NCBI RefSeq assembly: GCF_037414475.1
Contig: NZ_CP147913.1
Span: 1,364,001 to 1,428,000 of the forward strand
Source: Myxococcus stipitatus
GTDB lineage: Bacteria > Myxococcota > Myxococcia > Myxococcales > Myxococcaceae
Direction: 5' to 3'
DNA: 64,000 nucleotides
Shown here: positions 26,589 to 35,022 of the stretch, one piece after another
How positions within the stretch are numbered: position 1 is the stretch's first letter
Layout: each line of letters begins with the position of its first letter
Notes under the pieces: generated by a model
Told to the model about the DNA's origin: nothing
Seen by the model: the letters and a program-made list of their open reading frames with translations, nothing else
The model's database searches: none
Translations under genes and position numbers: made by a program

Positions 26589-26615
26589 GCCTCACGGACC
26601 TGCTCACCGTGAGGC
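26589..26615. terminator. Hairpin between convergent genes
   Basis: GCCTCACGG (26589-26597) pairs perfectly with CCGTGAGGC (26607-26615), 9-nt loop, in the 190-bp gap between convergent stops. Confidence 0.55.
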
Positions 26616-26633
26616 AGGCATCCGGTGCACGGA

Positions 26634-27371
26634 CTACGGCGCGCAGTAGACAGCGCGCTCGAACTTGCCCGTCACGGTGACGACGGACGTGGCACGGACC
26701 ACGAACTCGCTGGCGCCGACATGCGTTTCGGCATTGCACCAGTCATACGTGTACCCAAGCCCGGTCCACGGGTACTGCGTCTTCTGCCAGAACCCATAGC
26801 TGGAGGCGAAGTACGCGTTCATCCAGTTCTTGTGCTCGGTGGTGGCCGACTCGGGGAACTGGAGGCCACACGTGTTGTCGTTGATCTCCGAGTCCGGACA
26901 GGGGCGGAACATGTCCGCCGGCCGCACCCACAGCTCGACGATGTAGCGCGAGTTGTCGCTCTCACCCGCGGGGGGCAATCCCAGGTACTGGTTGACGCGC
27001 GCGACCAGCTTGTCCTGCGGCACCGTCTTGCAGAACTTCTGGAGCTGCGGCGCGGGAGTGACCCACACCTCACGGGAGAGCGTGTTCTGCCCGAGCGTGT
27101 AGCCCGCGAAGGTCGTCCAGATGGCCATGCGCACGGCGGTCTTGTCCTCATTCCAGACAAGGTCCGGGTTGGACGGGCTGATGGCCCACAACGCCGTCGA
27201 GACATCCGTGCCCGTGGGCTCCGCCGCATCGCGGACGGCCTCCACGTAGGTCTGGGCGTCACACGCGAGCGGCTCGGGAGTCGGGTCTTTGTCATCGCCG
27301 CAGGCGGTCAGGGACAGGAGCGCGGCGGTGGTGGTGATGCATCGCAGGGTGCGCGAGAAGGCGCTGGACAT
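26634..27371 (-). CDS. Lipoprotein of unknown function
   Basis: 245 residues from ATG at 27371 (GGAG upstream). Lipobox SLTAC at about residue 24, then an acidic/Pro linker. The mature part has five Cys and a run of aromatic residues (NWMNAYFASSYGFWQKTQYP, GLGYTYDWCNAE). I see no known domain. Residues near the end (VVRATSVVTVTGKFERAVYC) are a beta hairpin. It stands alone. Confidence 0.75.
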   Translation of the reverse strand: MSSAFSRTLRCITTTAALLSLTACGDDKDPTPEPLACDAQTYVEAVRDAAEPTGTDVSTALWAISPSNPDLVWNEDKTAVRMAIWTTFAGYTLGQNTLSREVWVTPAPQLQKFCKTVPQDKLVARVNQYLGLPPAGESDNSRYIVELWVRPADMFRPCPDSEINDNTCGLQFPESATTEHKNWMNAYFASSYGFWQKTQYPWTGLGYTYDWCNAETHVGASEFVVRATSVVTVTGKFERAVYCAP

Positions 27372-27482
27372 CGTTCATCTCCAACTGGGTGTCAGGTCTC
27401 CCCGAAATGTAGTCGAACCTGGGATTTTGAGCATCAACCTAAACCTCTGAGAGACATGGGACTCCCGCGCTGGACTCTCCAC

Positions 27483-27516
27483 ACGAGGCGGCCCCCTGGA
27501 GCACTCTCCGCCTCGT
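27483..27516 (-). terminator. Hairpin after the vWA gene
   Basis: ACGAGGCGG (27483-27491) pairs with CCGCCTCGT (27508-27516), about 63 nt past the stop on the minus strand. Confidence 0.5.
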
Positions 27517-27578
27517 CCCAAGGGGCACACGGTGTGGGCTGCCCCCGATGCCCTCTGATGTGACGCGGACCTGCCCGC

Positions 27579-29675
27579 TCAAGACTCCGAGGGCGGGCGG
27601 TCGAAGTCCATGTTCTTCACGGGCGCGAAGGACTCGAACGGGTCCTGGCGCTGGTCCAGGCTGCTGGCCTGGCGGATGAGGGCACCCAGCTCGCTCACCT
27701 CTTCGCGCTGCTTCAGCTCCGAGCCCACTCCATCCCACAGCTCGAGCAGCGCGGCGTACGTCAGCGGTCGGGTCCAGTACGAGCCCCGCAGCTTCTCCGC
27801 GAAGGCGGACGACACGTAGGCCAACCGGGTGGACTCACTGGCCTGGCCGTAGCTCGGACGCAGAGAGGCCCGGGGCAGCGGTGTCGCCAGCTCCTTCGAT
27901 GCCCCGCCTTCCGGCGCCTTGTAGCGGATGCGCAGCGTGCCCAGCTTCCGGCCGCCCTCCCTCGGCTTCACCTCGTAGAGCGCGGTGACGGAGTGGCCCG
28001 CTCCCACCTCGCCCGCGTCCACCCGGTCATCCCGGAACTGCTGCGCCGTCAGCGCGCGGTTCTCGTACCCCAGCAGGCGGTACAGCGCGACCTCCTTCGG
28101 GTCGAACTCCACCTGGAGCTTCACGTCCTTGGCCACCACCTGGAGTGTCCCGGTGAGGTTGCGCACGAAGACGCGGTGGGCCTCCTTCAGCTCGTCCACA
28201 TAGGCGTAGTTGCCCTCGCCCACCTGGGACAGCCGCTCCATCAGCACGTCGTTGTAGTTGCCCATGCCAAAGCCCACCGTGGACAGGGTGATGCCCCGCG
28301 CCGCGAGGGACTTCACCTGGGCCCAGATGCCGTCCGCATTCGAGACGCCCACATTGGCCACACCGTCCGAGCAGAGGATGACGCGGTTGATGCCCCCCTC
28401 GCGCAGATGTTCGACGGCGATGCGGTACCCCAGCTCCAGCCCCGCCTGGGCATTCGTCGAACCCTCGGTGTGGAGTCCATCGATGGCGCTCAGCAGCCGC
28501 TCCTTCTCGAGTGCGCTCGTGGGCGGCAGCACCTGCCGGGCCTCCGAGCCATACACGACGAGCGACACCCGGTCCCGCTCGTCCAGTTCCATCACCAGCA
28601 TGCGCAGCGCCTTCTTCACCAACCCCAGACGGTTCTCCATCTCCATCGAGCCCGACACGTCGATGACGAAGACGAGATGGCTGGGCTTGCGCCTGGCCGG
28701 AGGCACCTCGCGCGCCTTCACGCCGATGCGCAGCACCTGGTAGCCCTTGCGCACCGGAGAGGGGAAGCCCTCCACGTGGATACCGAACGGTGCATCCTCC
28801 GCGTCGGCGTAGTCGTAGTCGAAGCTGTTGACGAACTCCTCCACGCGCACGGCGCGCTCATCCGGCATGGCGTTGCGCTTGAGGTAGCTGCGCGTGAGCG
28901 AGTACGAGGCGGTGTCCGTGTCCACGGAGAACGTGGAGAAGCGCTCCTCCTCGGGGTTCACCGTGGGGTTCACCCCGTACCCCTTGAAGTACATGGCGGG
29001 GAAGTTCGTGCGGGTCGGCGGCTCGACTCGCGTGGGCGGAATGGAGGGCGGCTGGGACGGAATGGGGTGCAGCCGCAGCGTCATCGACATGCCGGGCATC
29101 GCGGGGGAGCCAGTGTACCGGGGCTGTGCGGCCACGACGGTGTGTTCTGTCCCGATGGATACGCCGTAGGCATCGTGCTGGGCACTCGGCGTCGAGGAGG
29201 CCAGCGACTCAAACGAGCGCTGCGCCGTACCGGTTCCCTGGGGGAGTCGCTGGATGAACTCCGGGTTCACGTTGAAGCCTGTCGTCGTGGAGCCCACGTC
29301 GATGGTCGGGGGGGCACCGACGATCTCCACCACCTCGGTAAAGGATTCGGGGAGAAGCTCGACGTTGACGCGGATGGTGCGGTTGAGCCGCAGTTGCACA
29401 TCCATGCGCGCATAGGGCTTGTACGACTCCCGCTCGTATCGAAGGACATACACCCCTGGAGGAAGCTGGGGGATGCGGTATTCCCCCTGCGCGTTGGTGA
29501 CGACCACCTGCTCTTTTTCGAGGTTGGGAGATATCGCGGTGACCAGTACGTCGGCCACGGGCTGACGGCTCTGGGCATCGATGACCGTGCCCAGGATGGT
29601 GCTGCTCTGGGCGAGCGCCTGTGAGGCCAGCAGCACCAGGAGCCCGCACACCACGCGGGAGATGACAGTGTTCAT
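27579..29675 (-). CDS. Exported vWA (YfbK-type) protein with Oar-like N-terminus
   Basis: 698 residues from ATG at 29675; signal peptide about 1-22. Residues about 24-105 are a carboxypeptidase-regulatory-like domain (GTVIDAQSRQPVADVLVTA, YRIPQLPPGVYVLRYERESY). Residues about 110-160 copy the start of Oar-type TonB-dependent receptors (EVVEIVGAPPTIDVGSTTTG, PEFIQRLP, RSFESLA). From about 230 come the YfbK/vWF N-terminal region and a vWA domain with the MIDAS motif DVSGSM near residue 338, STNAQAGLELGY and SDGVANVG, and a DUF3520-type C-terminus. So a receptor-like N-terminus has been joined to a metal-ion-dependent adhesion domain. Likely periplasmic or surface scaffold. Confidence 0.9.
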   Translation of the reverse strand: MNTVISRVVCGLLVLLASQALAQSSTILGTVIDAQSRQPVADVLVTAISPNLEKEQVVVTNAQGEYRIPQLPPGVYVLRYERESYKPYARMDVQLRLNRTIRVNVELLPESFTEVVEIVGAPPTIDVGSTTTGFNVNPEFIQRLPQGTGTAQRSFESLASSTPSAQHDAYGVSIGTEHTVVAAQPRYTGSPAMPGMSMTLRLHPIPSQPPSIPPTRVEPPTRTNFPAMYFKGYGVNPTVNPEEERFSTFSVDTDTASYSLTRSYLKRNAMPDERAVRVEEFVNSFDYDYADAEDAPFGIHVEGFPSPVRKGYQVLRIGVKAREVPPARRKPSHLVFVIDVSGSMEMENRLGLVKKALRMLVMELDERDRVSLVVYGSEARQVLPPTSALEKERLLSAIDGLHTEGSTNAQAGLELGYRIAVEHLREGGINRVILCSDGVANVGVSNADGIWAQVKSLAARGITLSTVGFGMGNYNDVLMERLSQVGEGNYAYVDELKEAHRVFVRNLTGTLQVVAKDVKLQVEFDPKEVALYRLLGYENRALTAQQFRDDRVDAGEVGAGHSVTALYEVKPREGGRKLGTLRIRYKAPEGGASKELATPLPRASLRPSYGQASESTRLAYVSSAFAEKLRGSYWTRPLTYAALLELWDGVGSELKQREEVSELGALIRQASSLDQRQDPFESFAPVKNMDFDRPPSES

Positions 29676-29828
29676 GAGGACCACCTCGGACCTTCGAGAG
29701 GTGGCCATCATCCAGACAGAGCGGGCTCCGCATCTCACGCGAGGCTCCTGGCTCCATCACGGTTTCAGCATGGCCCGCGCAACCGGGTGCCGCCGGGGCT
29801 TGGAAGTGGCCCGGCGGCTCGCATGGCG

Positions 29829-31478
29829 CTAGCGATTGAGCAGACCGTCCACCACCCCGTTCACCGCGCCCTTCATCTTGTCCTTCGCCTTGTCGACGTA
29901 CTTGCCTGGGTCCTCCTTGATGTCCACCGCGACGTTCACCGCCTTGTCGATGCCCTCCTTGACGACCCTGCTGGGGTTCTCCAGAGCGGTCTCCTTGAGG
30001 TCGATCATCCCCGCGATGCCCAGGTCCTTGAGCTTGTTCTCGGCGTTCTCCACGCTGTCGCCCGTGAACGTGTTCCCTCTCCAGATGGAGATGGGTCCCA
30101 GCCTCTGCAGCTGGGCGACCATCTCGGGCGTGTTGGGGTGGCTGCCGTACTCGAAGACGAAGTTGACGGGCTGCGTGATTTCGCCGCTCGCGACCAGGCG
30201 CTCCATCTGGTCGACCTTCTCCTGGAGGGTGCCCTCGGAAGGCGGGTTGATGGCAATCATGGCATTGGGGAACATCTCGCGCGTCTTCGGCCCCTGCTTG
30301 CGCACCTCGTCGAAGCCGTAGTTGAACATGAGGAGCCCATCCGGAACGCCCGCGGCCCGGACCTCCTCCAGGAAGCCATGGTCGAAGGCCGCGCCGTCCT
30401 TCACGTCCAGCTTGAGGCCCGTGCCCAGCTCCTTCCCCTTGTTCAGCCACTCCGTGAGCGTGAGGTTGTCGCCCTTCTCATGGGTCCCGTCGTGCCGCAT
30501 CTCGATGCGACCCGTGTCATTGAGCTCCATGCTCACGTCTCCCTCCAGCCAGTTGTATTTCCCCTTCACCGCGTCGTTGAAGTCGCCGCGGGTGTTGGTG
30601 GAGTGGGCGTTGTGGGCTTCCGACAGAGGCCGCCCCGGCGTCCACTGCCACTCCCGCGCGGGAGGGGAAGACGGAGGCGGAAGCTCCGCGAGCGACGTGT
30701 GCTCCTTGCGCAGCTCCTTCGCGGCCTTGCCCTTGCCGGAGGCCTCGAGCTCCGTCACCAGAGAGCCCGCGAGCTTGTCCAAGCCGGGCATCTTCTCGTC
30801 CTTGAGCTCCGCGAGCTTGTCATCGAACTGGTTGAGCTCCGACTTGTCCGGAGTCGCCGCGGCCAGGGTCTGCCCGAGGAGCTTGACGCCCTCGGGGCCG
30901 ACACTGTTGGCGACCGTGGACAGGTTCTTCAGCGTCTCGTGCGTGGTGTTGAGCTTGCCGTGAGCGTCCTTCTTGTCGTCGTCGAGCTTGCCATTGCCGG
31001 CCCGCTCGCCCAGGGTGTTGGCCATGGCTTGAAGCGTCGGGGTGGCGGCCTTGAGCAGCTCGTCGGCGAAGCCCGGGGGGTATCGAGGGTCCGTGACGAG
31101 GTTCGCCAGACGCTTGGAGGCCGCCGAAGGGCCTCCGTCCGCGAGCTTGTTCGCGACCGACTGAGCGGCGACGTCCAAGGTGAGGATGGGTTCCTGCACG
31201 GACACCGCCCCGGGCGGCAGCGGTGGCAATCGCTCCGGAGGGACGAGCATGGGGAGCGGCATGGGGGACGCGTTCGACAAGTCATCCGGGAGCGGAGGTG
31301 GCATGGGCGCCCCCGTCAGGTCGGGGCCCTTGGGCAGCGAGCCCCCGACGAAATCGTCCTTCTTGCGCATGCCCACCTCCGGCGGAGGGGAAGGCGGCTG
31401 CGGGGGCGGCTGGAGTTCCTGCTTCGGCGTCGTCGTGGCGGGGGGGCGGCGAAACGCGATATCGAGCCAACTGGCCAT
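29829..31478 (-). CDS. Large protein with C-terminal FAM151/menorin-like (DUF2181) domain
   Basis: 549 residues from ATG at 31478 (MASWLDIAFRRPP); no signal peptide. Residues about 20-110 are proline-rich and disordered; about 115-270 are charged helices with DDDKKDAHGK and LDKLAGSLVTELEASGKG. From about 285: LSEAHNAHSTNTRGDFNDAV, YNWLEGDVSMEL, MRHDGTHEKG, LTLTEWLNKGKELGTGLKLD and VKD match the FAM151/menorin fold, a TIM-barrel relative of glycerophosphodiester phosphodiesterases (metal His/Glu/Asp in HNAHS, EGDV, RHDG). No leader suggests delivery by a dedicated system or a cytoplasmic role. Substrate unknown. Confidence 0.8.
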   Translation of the reverse strand: MASWLDIAFRRPPATTTPKQELQPPPQPPSPPPEVGMRKKDDFVGGSLPKGPDLTGAPMPPPLPDDLSNASPMPLPMLVPPERLPPLPPGAVSVQEPILTLDVAAQSVANKLADGGPSAASKRLANLVTDPRYPPGFADELLKAATPTLQAMANTLGERAGNGKLDDDKKDAHGKLNTTHETLKNLSTVANSVGPEGVKLLGQTLAAATPDKSELNQFDDKLAELKDEKMPGLDKLAGSLVTELEASGKGKAAKELRKEHTSLAELPPPSSPPAREWQWTPGRPLSEAHNAHSTNTRGDFNDAVKGKYNWLEGDVSMELNDTGRIEMRHDGTHEKGDNLTLTEWLNKGKELGTGLKLDVKDGAAFDHGFLEEVRAAGVPDGLLMFNYGFDEVRKQGPKTREMFPNAMIAINPPSEGTLQEKVDQMERLVASGEITQPVNFVFEYGSHPNTPEMVAQLQRLGPISIWRGNTFTGDSVENAENKLKDLGIAGMIDLKETALENPSRVVKEGIDKAVNVAVDIKEDPGKYVDKAKDKMKGAVNGVVDGLLNR

Positions 31479-31582
31479 GGGAGTGCTCCGGGGAGTGCGG
31501 ATGAGGGCTTCATCCGGTCGAGCGCCCCTCACGCCCGATGGCGCATTTCCCCGTCACTTTTCTCCCGGTTCTTCCCGGGGAG

Positions 31583-31606
31583 ACCTTCCCGCTGGGTGCG
31601 GGAGGT
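31583..31606 (-). terminator. Hairpin after the TrmJ-like gene
   Basis: ACCTTCCCGC pairs with GCGGGAGGT (one-base bulge) across TGGGT, 29 nt past the stop on the minus strand. The rest of the 156-bp gap to 31479 shows nothing else. Confidence 0.45.
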
Positions 31607-31634
31607 TCGTGTCGTCACGCCTGGGCGGCAGGGG

Positions 31635-32384
31635 TCAGCCGGGCTTGGTGGGCTCCGGAGGCGTCGCCGGGCGAGCCCCCCAGCGCGCGAGGTGCTTGAA
31701 GGCGTTGAGCCACAGCTCCACCTCGCGCTTCGACAGCGCCGCGCGGGAGAGCGAGTGGATCATCTCCGAGAGCACGGCGTCGGGTCCCTGCCGGTTGAGG
31801 AAGTCCGCGTCCAGGAGGACCTGCCGCATGCGCGCCTGGAGCGCCTGCACGAGTTGCAGGGGAGCGCCTTCCGCGACGCCCGGCGACGGTGTCTCCACTT
31901 GCTCGCGTGCGCAGAGATACATGAGGACGGCCGCCGCCTGGGCCAGGTTCATGGAGGGCTGCTCGGGCCGGGTGGGGATGACGAGCGCCTGCTGGCAGTG
32001 GCTGAGGTCCTCATCGGACATGCCTCGCTTCTCGCCTCCGAGGACCAGCGCGACCTTCCCGCGCTGGGCGTTGCGCGCCAGGAGCGCCACCGCCTCCTCG
32101 GGCGAGAGGGTCGGCATGCCGCGCAGGTTCTGCCGCGAGGTCGTCCCCACCGCGAGCACCACGTCCTCGAGTGCTTCGGGAAGGGTGGGCACGATGCGCG
32201 CCGACTCGAGGACGTGGCTGGCGTGTACGGCCATGCGCCGTGCGCCGTCCATCTCCTGCAGTTGGGGGTCTGAGAGCACGAGGTCCGCCACACCGAAGTT
32301 GGCGGCCAGGCGCGCCACGGCGCCGAGATTGTCCGGGCCCTGCGTCTGGTGCAGCACGACACGCAGGTGGGAAACGAGAGACAT
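31635..32384 (-). CDS. TrmH/SpoU-family RNA 2'-O-methyltransferase, TrmJ-like
   Basis: 249 residues. SPOUT motifs in order: QGPDNLGAVARLAANFGV (motif 1), LVLGGEKRGMSDEDL (motif 2; G-x-E-x-x-G) and IPTRPEQPSMNLAQAAAVLM (motif 3, the SAM-binding knot). The N-terminal TrmH domain plus a helical tail fits TrmJ, which methylates position 32 of tRNAs; closely related rRNA enzymes cannot be excluded. It is on the same strand as the DISARM operon, 113 bp after drmC, but has its own start region. Confidence 0.9.
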   Translation of the reverse strand: MSLVSHLRVVLHQTQGPDNLGAVARLAANFGVADLVLSDPQLQEMDGARRMAVHASHVLESARIVPTLPEALEDVVLAVGTTSRQNLRGMPTLSPEEAVALLARNAQRGKVALVLGGEKRGMSDEDLSHCQQALVIPTRPEQPSMNLAQAAAVLMYLCAREQVETPSPGVAEGAPLQLVQALQARMRQVLLDADFLNRQGPDAVLSEMIHSLSRAALSKREVELWLNAFKHLARWGARPATPPEPTKPG

Positions 32385-32439
32385 GTGGTCACCTTACCGG
32401 CCGCACACGCTTCCGTCTCGGCTCAAGATGCCCCCTCCC

Positions 32440-32469
32440 CCGCCTCTTCCTGGGTGCCCACTGAGGCGG
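32440..32469 (-). terminator. Hairpin after drmC (end of DISARM operon)
   Basis: CCGCCTC (32440-32446) and GAGGCGG (32463-32469) form a 7-bp stem, 29 nt past the drmC stop on the minus strand. Confidence 0.4.
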
Positions 32470-32497
32470 CTCAGGCCCAATCCTGCGCCATGTCGAC

Positions 32498-33184
32498 TCA
32501 CGCGACCCGTGAGAACCACTCCCCCGTGGAGAACTGGGACTCGAGCACCGCGGCCAGGTGCGTGTCCTCCAGTAACACGCCTACTTCGATGTTCCGTGTC
32601 TGTCCCCGGTTCGTGAAGTTCGCGGACGTCACGAAGACCCACCGTGCATCCACCACGACGCATTTCGCATGCAGGCTGGCGAAGACCCCCCTCCTGGGCG
32701 TGAAGCCGTGGCACTCCGGAAAGGGCGGACCGAAGGGCCAGTGCTCCCTCAGGAACGCCGAGGCCATCGGTGCGCTCGCATAGAGCCTGCAACTCACGCC
32801 TCGCTGGAGGGCTTGGTGCAGCGGCCCCAACACGTCCGCGGCGTGGTCGAACGTGAACCCCGCCACCAGCACCGTGCTCGTGGCCTTGTGGAACAGGTCC
32901 GCCAGCACCACCGCCGTGTCGCGAGCGCCGCTCCAGCGGGCCTCTGGCCCCGTCCAGACCAACTCCGGCCGCCGGGCACCCGCGCGCCGCTCCGCGAGCA
33001 CCGTGTCCAGCAGCACCAGCGTTCCCTCCCGCCCCAGCGCGTTCAACGCCGCGACCTCCCCCGTCAGCCGCTCCAGCCCCTCTCCCTGGAGCGCCAGTCG
33101 GGACAACGGAAACTCCAGCCGCCGCGTGCCCACCACGGCCTTCAGCCGCTCCAGGTCCAACGTCGCCACGCCGCTCAGGTCCAC
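32498..33184 (-). CDS. drmC: DISARM protein DrmC, phospholipase D-like
   Basis: About 228 residues from GTG at 33184, inside the end of drmB (10-nt overlap). The single HKD motif is HAKCVVVD near residues 170-178 with the following N (SANFTNRGQ), and AGFTFDHAADVLGPL lies before it. One PLD half per chain is usual for DrmC, which is thought to be a nuclease/phosphodiesterase accessory and has been reported dispensable in some DISARM systems. The last gene of the operon. Confidence 0.92.
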   Translation of the reverse strand: MDLSGVATLDLERLKAVVGTRRLEFPLSRLALQGEGLERLTGEVAALNALGREGTLVLLDTVLAERRAGARRPELVWTGPEARWSGARDTAVVLADLFHKATSTVLVAGFTFDHAADVLGPLHQALQRGVSCRLYASAPMASAFLREHWPFGPPFPECHGFTPRRGVFASLHAKCVVVDARWVFVTSANFTNRGQTRNIEVGVLLEDTHLAAVLESQFSTGEWFSRVA

Positions 33185-35022
33185 GGCGTCTTCAGGAAGG
33201 CCACGTCCTCGTGGCCCAGCGTGGGCACGACGAGCGCGCGATCCAGGTACTGGTTGAAGCGCTCGCAGGAGCACTCGGGGAGGAAGAGGCACCCGTGGCA
33301 CGCGGCCCCCTCCAGCTCTCGGTCATCACGGCCCGTGGGTTCGTGATGCGCGCAGACGGGGTCGTTGGAGCAGAGGCGCGCGTCCTCCAGCGCCCGGGCA
33401 AGGTGCTGCCCCAGTCGCCGGCCCTCCTCCACCAGGCCGCCCAGCGTGCCTTCCGCACCCGTGGTGCCCGTCATCAACAGGATGCCCGCCATGGGGACGG
33501 CGTCGCTGTGCGGCGCGCAGTAGAGCCGCTCGCGGATGGAGCTCGCGGGATAGCCACACTCCAGCGCCACCTCCGTCATCACCAGATGCGCCAGCGAATG
33601 GAGCAGGTAGAGCCGCACGCCCGGGAAGGGGAGCTTCGAGCCGGAGCCCTGCTTCCAGCGCTCATATCCAGCCCTGAGCACCTCCTCACGCCGCAGCACG
33701 GGCTCGGATATCTCCCAGGCATGCACCTGCTGCTCATTGAGCACCAGCAGCATGCCCTCGCCCTGCATCTCCGTGACGGGTACCCAGTCCCGGTGGAGCG
33801 ACATCGGCGCGAGCGCCACGTCCAGGTCGTAGCGGCCCTGGAGGTCCTTTGACAGCGGCTCCAGCCGCGTAAAGCCGACCTGGGCCTGGACCTCCCGCAG
33901 CCGTCGCGCCAGCACCACGCGTTCGACGAGCAAGGGCAGCCCCTGGGGCCGAGCGATGCGCCGGGCCCAGAAGACCTCGGTGCGATCCCGGGGCATCTCG
34001 CCAGGCTTCTCCTGTGGCTGCGCGAGGAATTGGAGCCACTCCGCGGTGCGGATCTCCGGGACGGCTTCGGGCGTGTGCTCGCGCTCCGCGGTGATGGCCG
34101 CCAGCACCTCCGCGTCGGAGGCGGAGCCGAGCGCCGCCTGCACCTGGGCAATGGTCCGGAAGGCCGGCAGGGTCTCCGCGGTGGCGGACTGGAGGATGCT
34201 CCACGCGGACTGCACCTTGCGCCGGAGCGACTCCGGCTCCGGGATGGTGATGGCACTGGTGGTCTGCGCGAAGTAGCCGTTGCTGGCGGTGCGGACCAGC
34301 AGCCGCTGCTTCTCGTCACAGCGCTCCCGCGCCTCCAACCCCAGCCAGGGCCGCTCCCCGTCGCAGCGGTCCTGCTGCTCCTTGTGTGTCATGTCGATGA
34401 GGCGCCGGCGCTTGCCGCACGTCGAGCACATGACCTCGATGTCACTGAAGTCACCGCTCACTCCCTCCTCGAGCTTGAGTTGTGGGGCGTCGCAAGGTTT
34501 GCGCTCGTGCATCCACCAGCTCCAGTCGATGTCCGACAGGTGCCCCCGTGGACAGGCCGCGACGAAGCGCACCGGCACGCAGCGCTCGGGCTTCGCGTCC
34601 ACCCCCGCGCAGCGGTGGCGGTACTCCTGGTTCACGCGCTCCAAGCTGTTGGCCCGCACCAGCGTGCGGCAGTGAGGGTTCTGGCAGACAAACCAGCGCG
34701 GAAACTCATACACCTGAATGCCGCAGGACTCCGTCGGCTCCCGCTCATCCCCGGCGGGGGGCTTGCGGAAGGGGGCCTCCTTGCTGAGCGGCCACTTGTT
34801 GCGGTGATAGAGCGGTTCGACGATCTCCAGCAGCCGTGGCTCGTTGACCACCTCGCCGTGCCCCTTGAGACGCCAGAAGTCCAGGCCGCCCACGAGGACT
34901 GCGTCGTTCAGCAGGTCCAGCATGCTGCCTGGACCGAAGGTGGAGACCACCTGGCTCTGGCGCACGCGCCCATCCGGTGGCCGCGTCGAGCGGGCCTTGG
35001 TCCACTTCCTACGGTTCGTCAT
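33175..35022 (-). CDS. drmB: DISARM protein DrmB (DUF1998)
   Basis: 615 residues from ATG at 35022, overlapping the drmA stop by 14 nt. The N-terminus has RQSQVVSTFGPGSMLDLLND, diagnostic of DrmB. Several Zn-type Cys pairs follow (CQNPHCRTLV, HRCAGVD, CSTCGKRRRL). The C-terminal DUF1998 domain (about 480-600) has LYLLHSLAHLVMTEVALECG and ACHGCLFLPECSCERFNQYLD. DrmB partners the DrmA helicase to load on and block unmodified foreign DNA. Confidence 0.96.
   Translation of the reverse strand: MTNRRKWTKARSTRPPDGRVRQSQVVSTFGPGSMLDLLNDAVLVGGLDFWRLKGHGEVVNEPRLLEIVEPLYHRNKWPLSKEAPFRKPPAGDEREPTESCGIQVYEFPRWFVCQNPHCRTLVRANSLERVNQEYRHRCAGVDAKPERCVPVRFVAACPRGHLSDIDWSWWMHERKPCDAPQLKLEEGVSGDFSDIEVMCSTCGKRRRLIDMTHKEQQDRCDGERPWLGLEARERCDEKQRLLVRTASNGYFAQTTSAITIPEPESLRRKVQSAWSILQSATAETLPAFRTIAQVQAALGSASDAEVLAAITAEREHTPEAVPEIRTAEWLQFLAQPQEKPGEMPRDRTEVFWARRIARPQGLPLLVERVVLARRLREVQAQVGFTRLEPLSKDLQGRYDLDVALAPMSLHRDWVPVTEMQGEGMLLVLNEQQVHAWEISEPVLRREEVLRAGYERWKQGSGSKLPFPGVRLYLLHSLAHLVMTEVALECGYPASSIRERLYCAPHSDAVPMAGILLMTGTTGAEGTLGGLVEEGRRLGQHLARALEDARLCSNDPVCAHHEPTGRDDRELEGAACHGCLFLPECSCERFNQYLDRALVVPTLGHEDVAFLKTPWT

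Noticed and set aside
27993-29624. 543-codon plus-strand open frame opposite the vWA gene
   Set aside because: His/Arg-rich shadow; no start signal.
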